Assembly: GCA_963792075.1 (NCBI GenBank) | Contig: CAWBUW010000002.1 | Location: forward strand, 434,001 to 498,000 | Length of the DNA: 64,000 nt | Direction of reading: 5' to 3' | Source: CAWBUW01 sp963792075 | Lineage (GTDB): Bacteria > Chloroflexota > Anaerolineae > Anaerolineales > UBA4823 | Shown here: piece by piece, positions 16,941 through 25,972 of the stretch | Layout: every line of letters begins with the position of its first letter | Position numbering within the stretch: the first letter of the stretch is position 1 | Notes under the pieces: generated by a model | Told to the model about the DNA's origin: nothing | Seen by the model: only the letters and a program-made list of their open reading frames with translations | Database searches by the model: none | Program-made: the position numbers and the translations under genes

Positions 16941-19900
16941 TCAGGCGGCCTGGGCTGCAACCAATAATTTCTCCAACTGATAGTCTGAAACGGCCTCAGC
17001 TTGCTGTAGCTGTTGGATCACCTGATAGCAGGCAGAAATGGCGGCGGGTAGCGCGGCAGGTTCACTGGTCGCTGCCAGATCCAGCACAGCCACGACAAAC
17101 ATCCACCACAGCAGCTCTTCGAAGGCTTCTTTGTTATACCAGAGTACTTCCTGATAGCGGTTGACGTTGAGGAAGGCCTGCACTTCACGGTCGCTCAACC
17201 ATTCACGCAGCACAGAAGCTGCCGGCGGGGCAGCGAAAACCGTTTTCCTTCGCGTGGGTTTGGATGACCCGGTCGCTGGCAGGGGGGCAGGCAGCCACCA
17301 GGCGTGGCGGCGGGATAAGAGACGCACCAGGCCAACTGCCCGCCAGGCTGCAGGTTCCGTAACCTCCAGGTCGCGTAATGCTGTAGCGATGATCCGGCCC
17401 AGCAGCCATTCATCCATCCAGGCACAACTGACTTCTTCATAGCCAGTGGGGGTTTGCGCCTGGCCCAGGGCATGGGTGAATATCCAGGCCAGCAGCGTGC
17501 CCCAGGTGGCGGCATCACCGGCAGTCAATTTCCCGGGGAGAGTCTTGGGGGTGGGTTTCGATGGAATTTCGTTGATGAAACACAGCGCGGCCTGATAAGT
17601 GACCAGTCCGGCAGGGTGCAATTCACCAAAGGTAGGCAGGTGCAGAGCGGCAGCCAGCTTTTCGCGCACAGCTCCGGCAACCGGCTGCGGGTCGCCTCCC
17701 ACTTTCAGGAGCGACTGGATGGCTTTGACCAGCGCCAGTGTTTTGGTCTCCGCTTCGTCCAGTGCCGCCAGGGCGCCGGCCTGATCGGCCCCGGCGGTGA
17801 TGCGGTTGGTAATCATCCAACGCAGCATACCCGCATTGAGCAGCTCGCGATATGGCGTATGTACGGGCGCCAGGAAGATTTCTTTGATTGCGTCTTCCAC
17901 ACTGGGCACGCCGCCTCCGCCCAAATAAGCTGCCACGTGTGCGTACTGGTGCCATTCGGTATCTTGCACCTGGCGGAAATCCAACAGGACGCGGTACTTG
18001 TATGCATCCAGCTCGATATACATGCCGCGATCGTGCAGCTCGCGGTTGTTACGGATGAACTCCAGGCCGCTGATCTGGTCGCGGAAAATTGTGTATGTAT
18101 TTTCGTCGTTGGCCAAACCGAGCCCCTCAGCCAGTGTCTTCCGCGCCAGAGTTTTGCTGCTGTCTGCATGCTTAATGGCATACGCGGCCGACTTATTGAT
18201 CCAACCGCGAGCAGCAGCAAAGCGATTCTGGTACACAATCACCGAGCGTTCGTCGCCAGCGCGGTTCGAGTAAGCGAAAACATCCTCGTTGACAGCACCT
18301 TCCGGTGTATAAAGATCATACAGCAGGAAGTTATCCGATTCTGCGAACATGTAGCGCTTGCGCATCAACGGGAAAATCTCCCGCTCGTGCCGTTCTACCA
18401 GGGAACCGTCCACTTGCTCTTCCCAGTAAGCGCGCCGGTATTCCATGCCGTATTTCTCGGTAAAGCCCTCTACCTGGCCATGACCCAGCATGGGCAGGCC
18501 CGGGAGGGTCACCATCAGCAAACAAACGCCGAAATACTTATCGCCTTTGCCGAACTGGTCCACCGCGGTGCGTTCATCGGGATTATTCATGAAATTGACG
18601 TAGCGCTTGAGGATCTCCGGGTCGAATTCGAGCGTGTTCTTGATCACCTGGCGGTATTCAGCGTTTTTCTCGTCGCGCAGCATATTCATAAAGGCGCTGT
18701 TGTACACGCGGTGCATGCCGAGCGTGCGCACGAAGTAGCCTTCCATCATCCAGAAAGCCTCCGCCAGCAGCAGCGTATCGGGTACTTCCTGCGCAACCCG
18801 ATCCACCACTTCACGCCAGAATTCCACCGGGATGGCAGCATCGAACTGGTCTTTGGGCATGGCATGCTCGGAGCGGGAGGCTATGTCGCCTCCGGAGCCT
18901 GGTTCCGGAAACCACAGCCGTTGGAAGTGCTTCTTGGCCAGCGTCATGGCGGCATCGAAGCGGATAACGGGGAACTTGCGCGCCACGTGCAGAATGGTCT
19001 GGATCACCGCCTCGCGTACCTCCGGCTTAAGGTAGTTGAGTTGGGCGGTATCGTTCCAGGGCATGGAAGTGCCATCGTTGCCGTGGTAAATGTACTTGGT
19101 GTCGCCGGTCCAAAAGTCTACGCGCTTGAACACGACCGCGGCATCGCTGTTGTTAAAATAATGATCTTCGATGTATAAACCGACGCGACCATCCCACGAC
19201 AGGTTCGGCCCGTTGAAAGTATAGGAGGGGAAGGGACTGTAATCTTGGCCGATGAACCAATCCGGATGTTCAATCACCCAGCGTGAGTCGATGCCCATGT
19301 GGTTGGGCACCATATCCGAAGCCAGGCGTATGCCGCGCTTCCAGGCGCGACGGCGCAAATCTTCGTAGGCGTCCTCGCCACCCAAGTCGTTGGCAATGCT
19401 GTAATCCATGAGCGAATAAGCCGAAGCGACCGCATCGGGATTGCCGCGCAGTTGCTTGATCGTCTTGGAAGCGACGCTGCGTTCCCACAGCCCGATCAAC
19501 CACAGTCCGGTAAAGCCCCAGCGCCTCAGGTTATCCAGCTCTTCATCCGGGATCTGGTCCAGCCGGGTGATGTTGCGGCGGTATTTCTTGGAAAGCTGGT
19601 CAAGCCAGACGAAGGAATTCTTGGCCATCAGCACCAGGCTCGGCATCCAGTCGCGGTCTGGGCTGAACCGTTCCATCTCGGCCGCCGCCTGCGCGCCAAA
19701 CTCAACCACCACTGCCGGCACTCCCTGCCCACCTCCTACACCGAAGACGGGTTTTTCTTCCTCACGTACCAGGTCCAGGCCACCGAGCAAGCGGAACAAG
19801 AAGTCGCCAATGAAAGAACCCCACCGGCTGCGCAAGAATTCGAGCTGCCCGGTCAATGAGTAAGGCGAGGCCAGCGCGGGGCGCGCAACATCTCAATCAG

Positions 19901-20521
19901 ATTCTGCTGTTCGGGGCCAAAAGTGGGCATGCCTTCAAAAAAGGCATGCAGCAGCGAGGTAATCTGTAAGTAAGCGGTTTCACGTTTCAGCCGGCTATCA
20001 TCGAACAGTTCAAGATACGGTGCACAAGCCGGGTTCAGGTTAGACAGCCAGAGCATCGTGAGCTCTTCCAATGCGATTTCACGGTTAGAGAGCTCACCCG
20101 TGCTGCCCGCCAGGTATTCATCAATCGTCTGTTCGCGCTTATACACTGCAACCGGGGGAAATTCATCCAGGAAGGTGCGCAGCGTACTCTCCACCGTTTC
20201 TTTGCCTAACATGCCGGACATCCAATCCAGCGCCAGAGCCAGCACATCTGGTTTAAGCTGCCGGCGGTACGCAGCAGCGACGAGATGCAGACTCTCATCC
20301 ACGAGCCCCAGCGCGTTGATCTGCCCGGCGCGGACAGCCTTTTCGGGGTAGGAGACCAGGTCGCGTTTCGCATTCATCTTTTGAGCGAAGAGGCGCGCGC
20401 CGAGGAAGTTGGTGAGGATTACGCTGCCGTTGGAGGCAAACAGTGCTTCTTCGAACTGGTAGCGGTCCCGCGCCGCGCGGGAGACATGGAATTCGAAAAT
20501 GGGCTGAAGTAATTCAGGCAT
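16941..20521 (-). CDS. Large alpha-amylase family (GH13-like) protein (probable frameshift)
   Basis: The start at 20521 follows AAGGAG. The first 222 residues form a helical N-terminal domain (MPELLQPIFEFHV...). The frame stops with TGA at about 19853; the rest continues in another frame from a TTG with no ribosome site. Adding one base (RLT-LTGQLEFLRSRW) gives about 1193 residues. The second part holds a TIM-barrel amylase core: DMVPNH, nucleophile region RFDAAMT, acid/base in LLLAEAFW, and NNPDE in place of the usual NHD motif, then a long helical C-terminus. It probably acts on alpha-glucans or makes maltose-type sugars; substrate unknown. Two coupled genes (TTGA overlap) remain possible, but a frameshift is favoured. 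Confidence 0.8.
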
Positions 20522-20563
20522 GACGTCTCCTTGTAACCGAATACGCGGTCGAGCAGTCATTTG

Positions 20564-20569
20564 ATTATA
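20564..20569 (-). promoter_or_regulatory. Promoter -10 (TATAAT) of the amylase gene
   Basis: TATAAT reads on the minus strand from 20569 to 20564, giving a leader of about 36 bases before the AAGGAG site and ATG at 20521. Confidence 0.45.
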
Positions 20570-20604
20570 ACCTTCTTTTATACTGCCGGTCTGAGAAGAA
20601 AGCT

Positions 20605-20649
20605 TTGGGGTACAGCACGCTGCGTTTTGCGCAGCGTGCTGTACCCCAA
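20605..20649. repeat. 20-bp perfect hairpin of the GGGGTACA family
   Basis: TTGGGGTACAGCACGCTGCG (20605-20624) pairs exactly with 20630-20649 around TTTTG. It is a second copy of the family seen at 6291-6334. Confidence 0.7.
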
Positions 20650-20713
20650 CCTCTCCTCTTTATGAACCGGTTGCTTTTCTGCCCGAAATCGCGTACACTT
20701 TAAGCAAGATAAA

Positions 20714-20796
20714 GTATCATCTCAAAAAGTAGGGGTGGGGCTGTCCCAAAAGAAGCTTTTGGGGACAGCCCCTTCCCCCTTTTATTGAGATGTTAC
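20714..20796. repeat. Class A palindromic element, copy 3 (different core)
   Basis: End arms GTATCATCTCAA (20714-20725) and TTGAGATGTTAC (20785-20796) match the class A ends, but the inner stem is the GGCTGTCCCAAAAG type found alone at 1396. The family therefore keeps its ends and swaps its core. Confidence 0.7.
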
Positions 20797-20845
20797 AAGA
20801 TAAACATACATTGAGCGGTCGATGACCGGGAAGGAATCCACAAGG

Positions 20846-21709
20846 ATGGTTTATCAAACGTTGATCTCAAGCGCGGAGCTGGCGGAGCACCTGCATGATC
20901 CGGAGTGGGTGATCCTGGACTGCCGTTTTGGATTGGCCGATGCTGAGCGTGGTTATCAGGATTATCTGCACGCGCATATTCCGGGCGCGCAGTATGCCCA
21001 TCTGAACGACGATCTGTGCGGGCCGGTAGTTAAAGGGGTTACCGGGCGGCATCCGCTGCCCACGCCAGAAAAGGCCGCGGAGGTTTTCTCCAATTGGGGC
21101 ATCGCACCGGGTGTCCAGGTTGTGGCTTATGACGACCAGGGTGGCGCATTGGCGGCTGTGCGCGCCTGGTGGATGCTGCGCTGGCTGGGTCACACTGCCG
21201 CGGCGGTGCTGGATGGCGGCTGGCAGGCCTGGGAGCGCGCCGGACTGCCCACGCTGGGCGGTACAGAAAGCCGCGCAAGGCAAGAGTTCATTGCTGAGGT
21301 TCACCCGGAGAAGCTGGTGAGCACGGCTCAGGTCAATATCATGCGCCATGACCCAGCTTTTCGAGTCTTCGATAGCCGTCTGCTGGAGCGCTATGCCGGC
21401 GACACGGAACCGATTGATCCGGTCGCCGGGCATATCCCGGGCGCCTATTCGGCGCCGTACAGCACGAACCTGACACCCCAGGGGACATTCCGCTCACCAG
21501 AGGCGCTGCGGGCACGCTTCACGCGCTTGCTAGAAGATACACCTGCCGAAGGCGCAGTATTCTACTGCGGGTCGGGGGTGACCGCCATCCATAATATCCT
21601 GGCGATGATGCACGCGGGAGTGGGTGAAGCCAGGCTCTACGCCGGCTCGTGGAGCGAGTGGATCGCGGACCGCCAGCGCCCCGTAGCAGTGGGAGAGAAG
21701 CGCGGGTAA
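20846..21709 (+). CDS. Tandem rhodanese-domain sulfurtransferase
   Basis: The ATG at 20846 gives 287 residues; an in-frame ATG at 20822 is less well supported. Two rhodanese domains are present (about 5-135 and 150-285). The second has the active-site Cys241 in YCGSGVTA, the loop form of 3-mercaptopyruvate/thiosulfate sulfurtransferases; the first carries Asp in place of Cys (YDDQGGA) and is probably structural, as is usual. The conserved CRF, HIPGA and DGGWQAW segments support the call. It transfers sulfane sulfur to thiophilic acceptors such as cyanide or thioredoxin. It stands alone between divergent elements; substrate preference cannot be decided. Confidence 0.92.
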   Translation: MVYQTLISSAELAEHLHDPEWVILDCRFGLADAERGYQDYLHAHIPGAQYAHLNDDLCGPVVKGVTGRHPLPTPEKAAEVFSNWGIAPGVQVVAYDDQGGALAAVRAWWMLRWLGHTAAAVLDGGWQAWERAGLPTLGGTESRARQEFIAEVHPEKLVSTAQVNIMRHDPAFRVFDSRLLERYAGDTEPIDPVAGHIPGAYSAPYSTNLTPQGTFRSPEALRARFTRLLEDTPAEGAVFYCGSGVTAIHNILAMMHAGVGEARLYAGSWSEWIADRQRPVAVGEKRG

Positions 21710-21717
21710 ATCAGGGA

Positions 21718-22494
21718 TCAGTTACTTTGGAAGCGAGAATCTTCCATCTCTTTACGCAGTTTTTCCTCTTCGCTCATCCCGTTCACCTGGGGGGCTCCGG
21801 TTGCAGCCTCAATTTCAGCCTGTTCTGCGCGGCGCAGCTCGTCCAGCGAAACGCGCCGCATCAGGGCCCATTTGCCACAGTGCGGACAGTAGTCGAGGCG
21901 GCCGGTGAAGCTCAGGTTGAGGCTCATGAAGTGCATGGCGAAAGGCCGCTTGCAGTGCGGGCAGATCGCTCCCCCCATGAGCCCATAGTTGCGTTGCGTG
22001 CCGGGGGCTACATAGGGGCGCTTGCCTTTGTTTGCCAGCAGGGGGAAGAGATAAGAAATCAGCACCACGACCAGCACCAACCCAAGAATCGGGCCGACGA
22101 TCTTGAATGCGGCTGTCATCCCTTCACCCGCGGCCACAAAATTGCGCACATAGTCGCGCGTGCGCAGCTCGCGCCCGTCGCTTGTTTTCGCAATGGCGTA
22201 GATAGTGTGTTCCCCGAGCGGATGGTTGTCTGTCGTGAACTGCACCTTGAATGGGGCGGTCGTATCCGTGCCGATCAAGGTGTCATCCACGAAGAACTGG
22301 ACGCTGACCATGTTCTCCGGTCCCTTTGCGGTCAGGCTGAACACGCCCTGGATGTCACCGCCGCCGGAGGAGTAGCCGAAATCGCGGCTCCATCCTAACG
22401 TCAGCTCGTTTTCTGCCTGAGCGTAAGCGGTGGAAAAAGTGAGCAGGCTGAGGATGGCCAAGAAGATGAAGAGGAATTGTTTGTTCGTTTTCAT
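21718..22494 (-). CDS. Exported Ig-like/zinc-ribbon membrane protein
   Basis: A 258-residue protein from the ATG at 22494, with an N-terminal signal (about 5-25), an extracytoplasmic Ig-like beta domain (about 30-120, VQFFVDDTLIGTDTTAPF), one membrane helix (about 132-155) and a cytoplasmic zinc ribbon (CPHCKRPF and CPHCGKWA, about 185-215) with an acidic tail. The Ig-like segment resembles those found in surface and carbohydrate-binding proteins. It follows the ABC permease by 24 bases and is probably co-transcribed. I do not recognise a named family; a sensor or accessory part of the exporter is possible. Confidence 0.65.
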   Translation of the reverse strand: MKTNKQFLFIFLAILSLLTFSTAYAQAENELTLGWSRDFGYSSGGGDIQGVFSLTAKGPENMVSVQFFVDDTLIGTDTTAPFKVQFTTDNHPLGEHTIYAIAKTSDGRELRTRDYVRNFVAAGEGMTAAFKIVGPILGLVLVVVLISYLFPLLANKGKRPYVAPGTQRNYGLMGGAICPHCKRPFAMHFMSLNLSFTGRLDYCPHCGKWALMRRVSLDELRRAEQAEIEAATGAPQVNGMSEEEKLRKEMEDSRFQSN

Positions 22495-22518
22495 AGATGT
22501 CACTTATGGAAGAATCCT

Positions 22519-23331
22519 TTATTTCCAGCGGGTTAAGATCGTTTCGCGCTGGAAGAGTTTGATTGCAAGGTAAAGCACGCCAATATCAATCATGGCCGTA
22601 ACCAACGCAGACCATAGGATGATGGCGCTGTTGAGGAAGAACAAGCCGGAGATCTGGCCTAAGAATAAACCCATCAACGGGAGGATGACCACTGTCGACA
22701 TTTGCTCTGCAACGCGCGGGTCGTTGACTCGCGACGAGACCATGATGCTGAAGTTTACCGAGAGCACCGCCAGCAGCGGGCCGAGCAGGAAAACGGCCAG
22801 CAGCCACATCGGGTCGAACAACGCCCGTAGCAGTACACCGCTGGGCACCAAAATCAACGCTCCAATGGCGTAAAGCCCAAACGCGATCCAGGTGGCAAGC
22901 ACGGCGGGGATTGCGGCAGCCAGGTTTTTTCCGGCAACCAATTCCCCGGTGGTAATCGGCGTCGCCAGCAGCGGCTCAAGGGAGTGGGTGGTCTTTTCAC
23001 CCACCACGGAATAGGCAGCAATATTCACCGGGATGATCAGGGGTGTCATCATAAACAGGATCATCATCTGGCTGGTCATATACACCTGAAAACATTCCCC
23101 GCCGGATAAGCCCTGGCCACAAAGCTTGGCGAACTGGGCCGGCAGCTCTGAATCCAGCTCGCTAACCCCGGCATTGCGCGTGGCGTATAGAATGATCAAG
23201 GGCAGCGCGGTGAAGAGCAGCGGCATGAAGATCACAGTGAAGAGCACCATGCGGTTCTTGAAAACCTCAGCCCATTCTTTGCGGATAATCGTTTTGATTT
23301 TTTGCATATCCATGGCATGTATCCTACGCAT
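22519..23331 (-). CDS. ABC-2 type transporter permease (NatB-like)
   Basis: A 270-residue integral membrane protein with six or so helices and a large loop after helix 1 (about 45-80). The first cytoplasmic helix IKTIIRKEWAEVFKNR and the segment VVGEKTTHSLEPLLATPITT are characteristic of ABC-2/NatB exporter permeases. Its start overlaps the end of the ATPase gene by eight bases; an internal ATG at 23313 (MDMQKIK) with AGGA upstream is the alternative. With the ATPase it forms an exporter of unknown substrate (sodium, drug or peptide). Confidence 0.88.
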   Translation of the reverse strand: MRRIHAMDMQKIKTIIRKEWAEVFKNRMVLFTVIFMPLLFTALPLIILYATRNAGVSELDSELPAQFAKLCGQGLSGGECFQVYMTSQMMILFMMTPLIIPVNIAAYSVVGEKTTHSLEPLLATPITTGELVAGKNLAAAIPAVLATWIAFGLYAIGALILVPSGVLLRALFDPMWLLAVFLLGPLLAVLSVNFSIMVSSRVNDPRVAEQMSTVVILPLMGLFLGQISGLFFLNSAIILWSALVTAMIDIGVLYLAIKLFQRETILTRWK

Positions 23332-24232
23332 TCTTAACCAGCTCTAAATATACATCTTCGAGTGAATGGCGCAGCTCACCTACAAATTGAAGCTCTGCAC
23401 CCGCGCTGACCAGCGCTCGCACGATGACGGGGTTTTGCAGCTCGGGGTTTTCAAGCGTGACCAACAGCTTGTTATCCACTACTTTCACTTCTCGCACGGC
23501 AGGCTGAGCGCGCACGGCCTGCGCCAGTGCCTCGTCGGCTTGCGCCAGGTGGAAAACAACCTTTCGCCCGAACATTTTGGAGCGCAGGTTTTCGGGCGAG
23601 TCCAGGACCAACAGACGGGTCTTGAATACGCCGATGCGGTCGCATAAGCGGTCGGCCTCATCCAGGTTGTGCGTACACAGGAAGATCGTCCGGCCTTCCT
23701 TGCGCAGCTCACTGATGAAGTCACGCACCAGGTGCGCCGCCTCGGGGTCCAGGCCAGAGGTCGGCTCATCCAGGAAAAGCAGCTGCGGCTCGTGCAGCAG
23801 CGCCCGGGCAACCGCCAGTTTTTGGCGCATGCCCTTCGAAAAAGCGCCTGCTTCATCGTGGCGGCGTTCCCACAGACCCAGCATGCGCAGGTATTTTTCA
23901 ACCTGGCCTGGAATGTCTTTGACTTCGTACAGGCTGGCGTATATTTGCAGGTTGAACTCAGCGCTGAGGTTGTCATACATGCCGGGAGTCTCGGTCAGGA
24001 TGCCCACGCTGCGGCGGATATCCGTATCCTGCTTCCCCACGGTGAACCCTTTGACCCTGGCTGTGCCGCTGGTGGGAGCGATCAGGCTGGTGAGCATGCG
24101 CACGGTGGTGGTCTTGCCTGCACCGTTGGGGCCCAGGAAGCCAAAGACTTCCCCTTCCCGCACGTCCAGCGTCAGGCGGTCCACGGCGAGGGTGGATGAG
24201 AATTGTTTGCTCAGCTCTTCGGTATGGATCAT
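23324..24232 (-). CDS. ABC transporter ATP-binding protein
   Basis: A 302-residue ATPase from the ATG at 24232, preceded by AGGAAA. Walker A GPNGAGKTT lies at 34-42, the signature region reads FSKGMRQK, Walker B is LLFLDEPTSGLDP, and the switch His is in LCTHNLDEA. A C-terminal extension of about 80 residues is typical of NatA/DrrA-type exporters. It powers the permease encoded directly downstream. The hairpin at 24251-24281 separates it from the YhfC-like gene, but the same operon is likely. Confidence 0.93.
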   Translation of the reverse strand: MIHTEELSKQFSSTLAVDRLTLDVREGEVFGFLGPNGAGKTTTVRMLTSLIAPTSGTARVKGFTVGKQDTDIRRSVGILTETPGMYDNLSAEFNLQIYASLYEVKDIPGQVEKYLRMLGLWERRHDEAGAFSKGMRQKLAVARALLHEPQLLFLDEPTSGLDPEAAHLVRDFISELRKEGRTIFLCTHNLDEADRLCDRIGVFKTRLLVLDSPENLRSKMFGRKVVFHLAQADEALAQAVRAQPAVREVKVVDNKLLVTLENPELQNPVIVRALVSAGAELQFVGELRHSLEDVYLELVKNA

Positions 24233-24250
24233 ATGTTTTTCCTGTTTGTA

Positions 24251-24281
24251 GCGTTCGTGTGGGCTTGGCTCACACGAACGC
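24251..24281. repeat. 11-bp hairpin between the YhfC-like and ABC ATPase genes
   Basis: GCGTTCGTGTG (24251-24261) pairs with CACACGAACGC (24271-24281). It could reduce read-through or stabilise the upstream message. Confidence 0.55.
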
Positions 24282-24288
24282 AATATAA

Positions 24289-25185
24289 TTAAGAGAACCG
24301 GCTTTGCTCCAGGTCCTCGGGTTGGATTTCGACAATCGGAATCGGAATGGGTTGGATCGGCGGTAGATCAGGAGTCGCCTCGGGCTGCGGTTCCGGCTGG
24401 CGCAGGGCGAAAATGATGCCCAGGCTGGCCAGGGCAAACAGGCCGATGACGCCTTCGATGGCGTAAGCGCCCCAGGGTTGGTCGCGCCAGGCCGCATTCA
24501 ACAATCCCGGCCCGACAGCATCGGCCAGCGCATGCCAGGCTACCGCCAGCCAAAGCCAGCGCGCCTGCTTGCGGGTGAAGACCTGCATCACCAGCAGGGA
24601 GCAGGCGAGATGGAAGGGGATGGTAAAGAACCGCTCTACCGCACCCAGTAAGGAGAGTGCCCAGGGCACTGACCAGTAGGCCTGGATTTGCGCCTCAGCC
24701 TGCGCGATGAGCTCCGGCGTGGCCTGCCCGGCAGGTAGAATCAGGCTGGCGTCTTTCCCGATCGCGGCAGCCAGCGTCACGAAATTTGCCAACACGAGCC
24801 CACCTAACACGACGGCTTCGATCCCGCCGTGGCCGATGCCCAACAGCAGCCCGCGCCCCCAGGAGCGCGCCTCTTTGGCAAACCAGCGGTAAGCGGCAAA
24901 GCGTGACAGCTCTTCCCAAAGGCCGGCCGAAAGCCCTCCCAGGATGGAGAAGAAGATCAAACGCAGGTTCTCGGGCGGCATGGGGAGCTTCCCCTCCACA
25001 AACAGGCTGTTTAGAAGGGCGTTAAATGGGATATGCCCCACCTGTGAAAGGATGAAGGTCGCTGCGCCAATCCCAACCAGGCTCCAGGAATATTTGAAAT
25101 GGCGGGTCAGGTACACGGCCAGGGCGATGGGCATACCGATCATCAGCAGGCCATTGAGTGGGTGAGTAAGCAAAAGAATATTCAT
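24289..25185 (-). CDS. YhfC-family putative intramembrane metalloprotease
   Basis: A 298-residue membrane protein starting at 25185 (MNILLLTHPLNGLLMIG), with seven or eight helices. The motif GLWEELSRFAAYRWF with a Glu-Glu pair, followed by GLLLGIGHGGIEA and a late helix with AWHALADA, matches the YhfC family, related to CPBP/CAAX-type membrane proteases. The Glu and His residues would bind the metal. The tail is proline- and glutamate-rich. It is the first gene of the exporter operon and may process a peptide or membrane substrate handled by the ABC pair; this is inferred from context only. Confidence 0.75.
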   Translation of the reverse strand: MNILLLTHPLNGLLMIGMPIALAVYLTRHFKYSWSLVGIGAATFILSQVGHIPFNALLNSLFVEGKLPMPPENLRLIFFSILGGLSAGLWEELSRFAAYRWFAKEARSWGRGLLLGIGHGGIEAVVLGGLVLANFVTLAAAIGKDASLILPAGQATPELIAQAEAQIQAYWSVPWALSLLGAVERFFTIPFHLACSLLVMQVFTRKQARWLWLAVAWHALADAVGPGLLNAAWRDQPWGAYAIEGVIGLFALASLGIIFALRQPEPQPEATPDLPPIQPIPIPIVEIQPEDLEQSRFS

Positions 25186-25243
25186 AGGATACAGTTGGAA
25201 TTTGCACGCCGCGCAAAGCGCCGTGCCAACATTCCAAGCCCCT

Positions 25244-25249
25244 ATTATA
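25244..25249 (-). promoter_or_regulatory. Promoter -10 of the YhfC/ABC operon
   Basis: TATAAT reads from 25249 to 25244 on the minus strand, about 58 bases upstream of the YhfC-like start. An imperfect GC-rich hairpin (25204-25226) lies in the leader. Confidence 0.45.
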
Positions 25250-25352
25250 TCCCGCTTCAGGCAAGCGGTGGGCGTGCAACAAGCCAGGGCTAGTGCGATT
25301 GCATCTCCCCATCGGTATGCAAACTGAACTATCGTTTTTGATACCTTGGGGA

Positions 25353-25372
25353 TATTATAGTTAGAGGACCTC
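25353..25372 (+). promoter_or_regulatory. Promoter and small palindrome upstream of ECF sigma 1
   Basis: A TATTAT -10 candidate (25353-25358) is followed by AGAGGACCTCC containing the palindrome GAGGACCTC (25364-25372). A related TATAAA-AGAGGATCCTCT arrangement precedes the second sigma gene. Confidence 0.35.
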
Positions 25373-25393
25373 CCTATCAACCAAAGGCCATGC

Positions 25394-25972
25394 ATGGACG
25401 AACAACAAGCCATTACTCGATTAAAACAAGGTGATTTGGCCGGGCTGGAATTCCTGGTTCGGCAGTATCAGGTGAAAGCCGTTCATACAGCGTATCTAAT
25501 CATCGGCGATTTCGCCGTGGCGGAGGATGTTGTACAAACCGTGTTCCTGCGCGTGGCGCACAAAATCAACCAGTTCGACGACCAACGGGCGTTTCACTCC
25601 TGGTTTTTGCGGATCGTTGTCAACGATGCCGTCAAGGAGGCGAAGCGCCAGAAGAGAGCCGTTTCCCTGGACGAACCGGCGGAGGCGGTGCTCAACTGGT
25701 TGTTGGATGGCGCCCCCAAGCCGGAAGAACTGGCTGAAACGAGCGACTTGCGCCATGCGGTCTGGAGTGCGATTCAGCAGTTAACGCCCGAACAGCGGGC
25801 AGTCATCGTCCAGCGGCATTTTCTCGAAATGAGCGAAGCCGAAATGGTCGAAAAGCTCCATCGCCCGGCCAGTACCGTCAAATGGTGGCTGCATACCGCC
25901 CGAGAACGCCTGAAAGCCCTTTTGGGCTCGTACCAAGCCCATGAGATTGGAGAGAATCATGAAAAACGATAG
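25394..25972 (+). CDS. ECF-type RNA polymerase sigma factor (cassette 1)
   Basis: A 192-residue sigma-70 family protein with only regions 2 and 4. Region 2 (about 15-90) includes DVVQTVFLRVAHKI and RAFHSWFLRIVVND; region 4 (about 120-180) is a helix-turn-helix, LTPEQRAVIVQRHF then MVEKLHRPASTVKWWLHTARERL. It recruits RNA polymerase to specific promoters. Its last codons overlap the start of the DUF4367 membrane protein, the usual sigma/anti-sigma arrangement. It is clearly paralogous to the sigma at 31102-31731. The regulon and signal are unknown. Confidence 0.93.
   Translation: MDEQQAITRLKQGDLAGLEFLVRQYQVKAVHTAYLIIGDFAVAEDVVQTVFLRVAHKINQFDDQRAFHSWFLRIVVNDAVKEAKRQKRAVSLDEPAEAVLNWLLDGAPKPEELAETSDLRHAVWSAIQQLTPEQRAVIVQRHFLEMSEAEMVEKLHRPASTVKWWLHTARERLKALLGSYQAHEIGENHEKR

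Noticed and set aside
17454..19178. 574-residue open frame antisense to the amylase gene
   Set aside because: No recognisable domain; the opposite strand carries the conserved amylase core.
8330..20796. Insertion sequence or transposon
   Set aside because: The palindromic elements contain no transposase gene and no target duplications could be confirmed by eye; they are recorded as repeats only.
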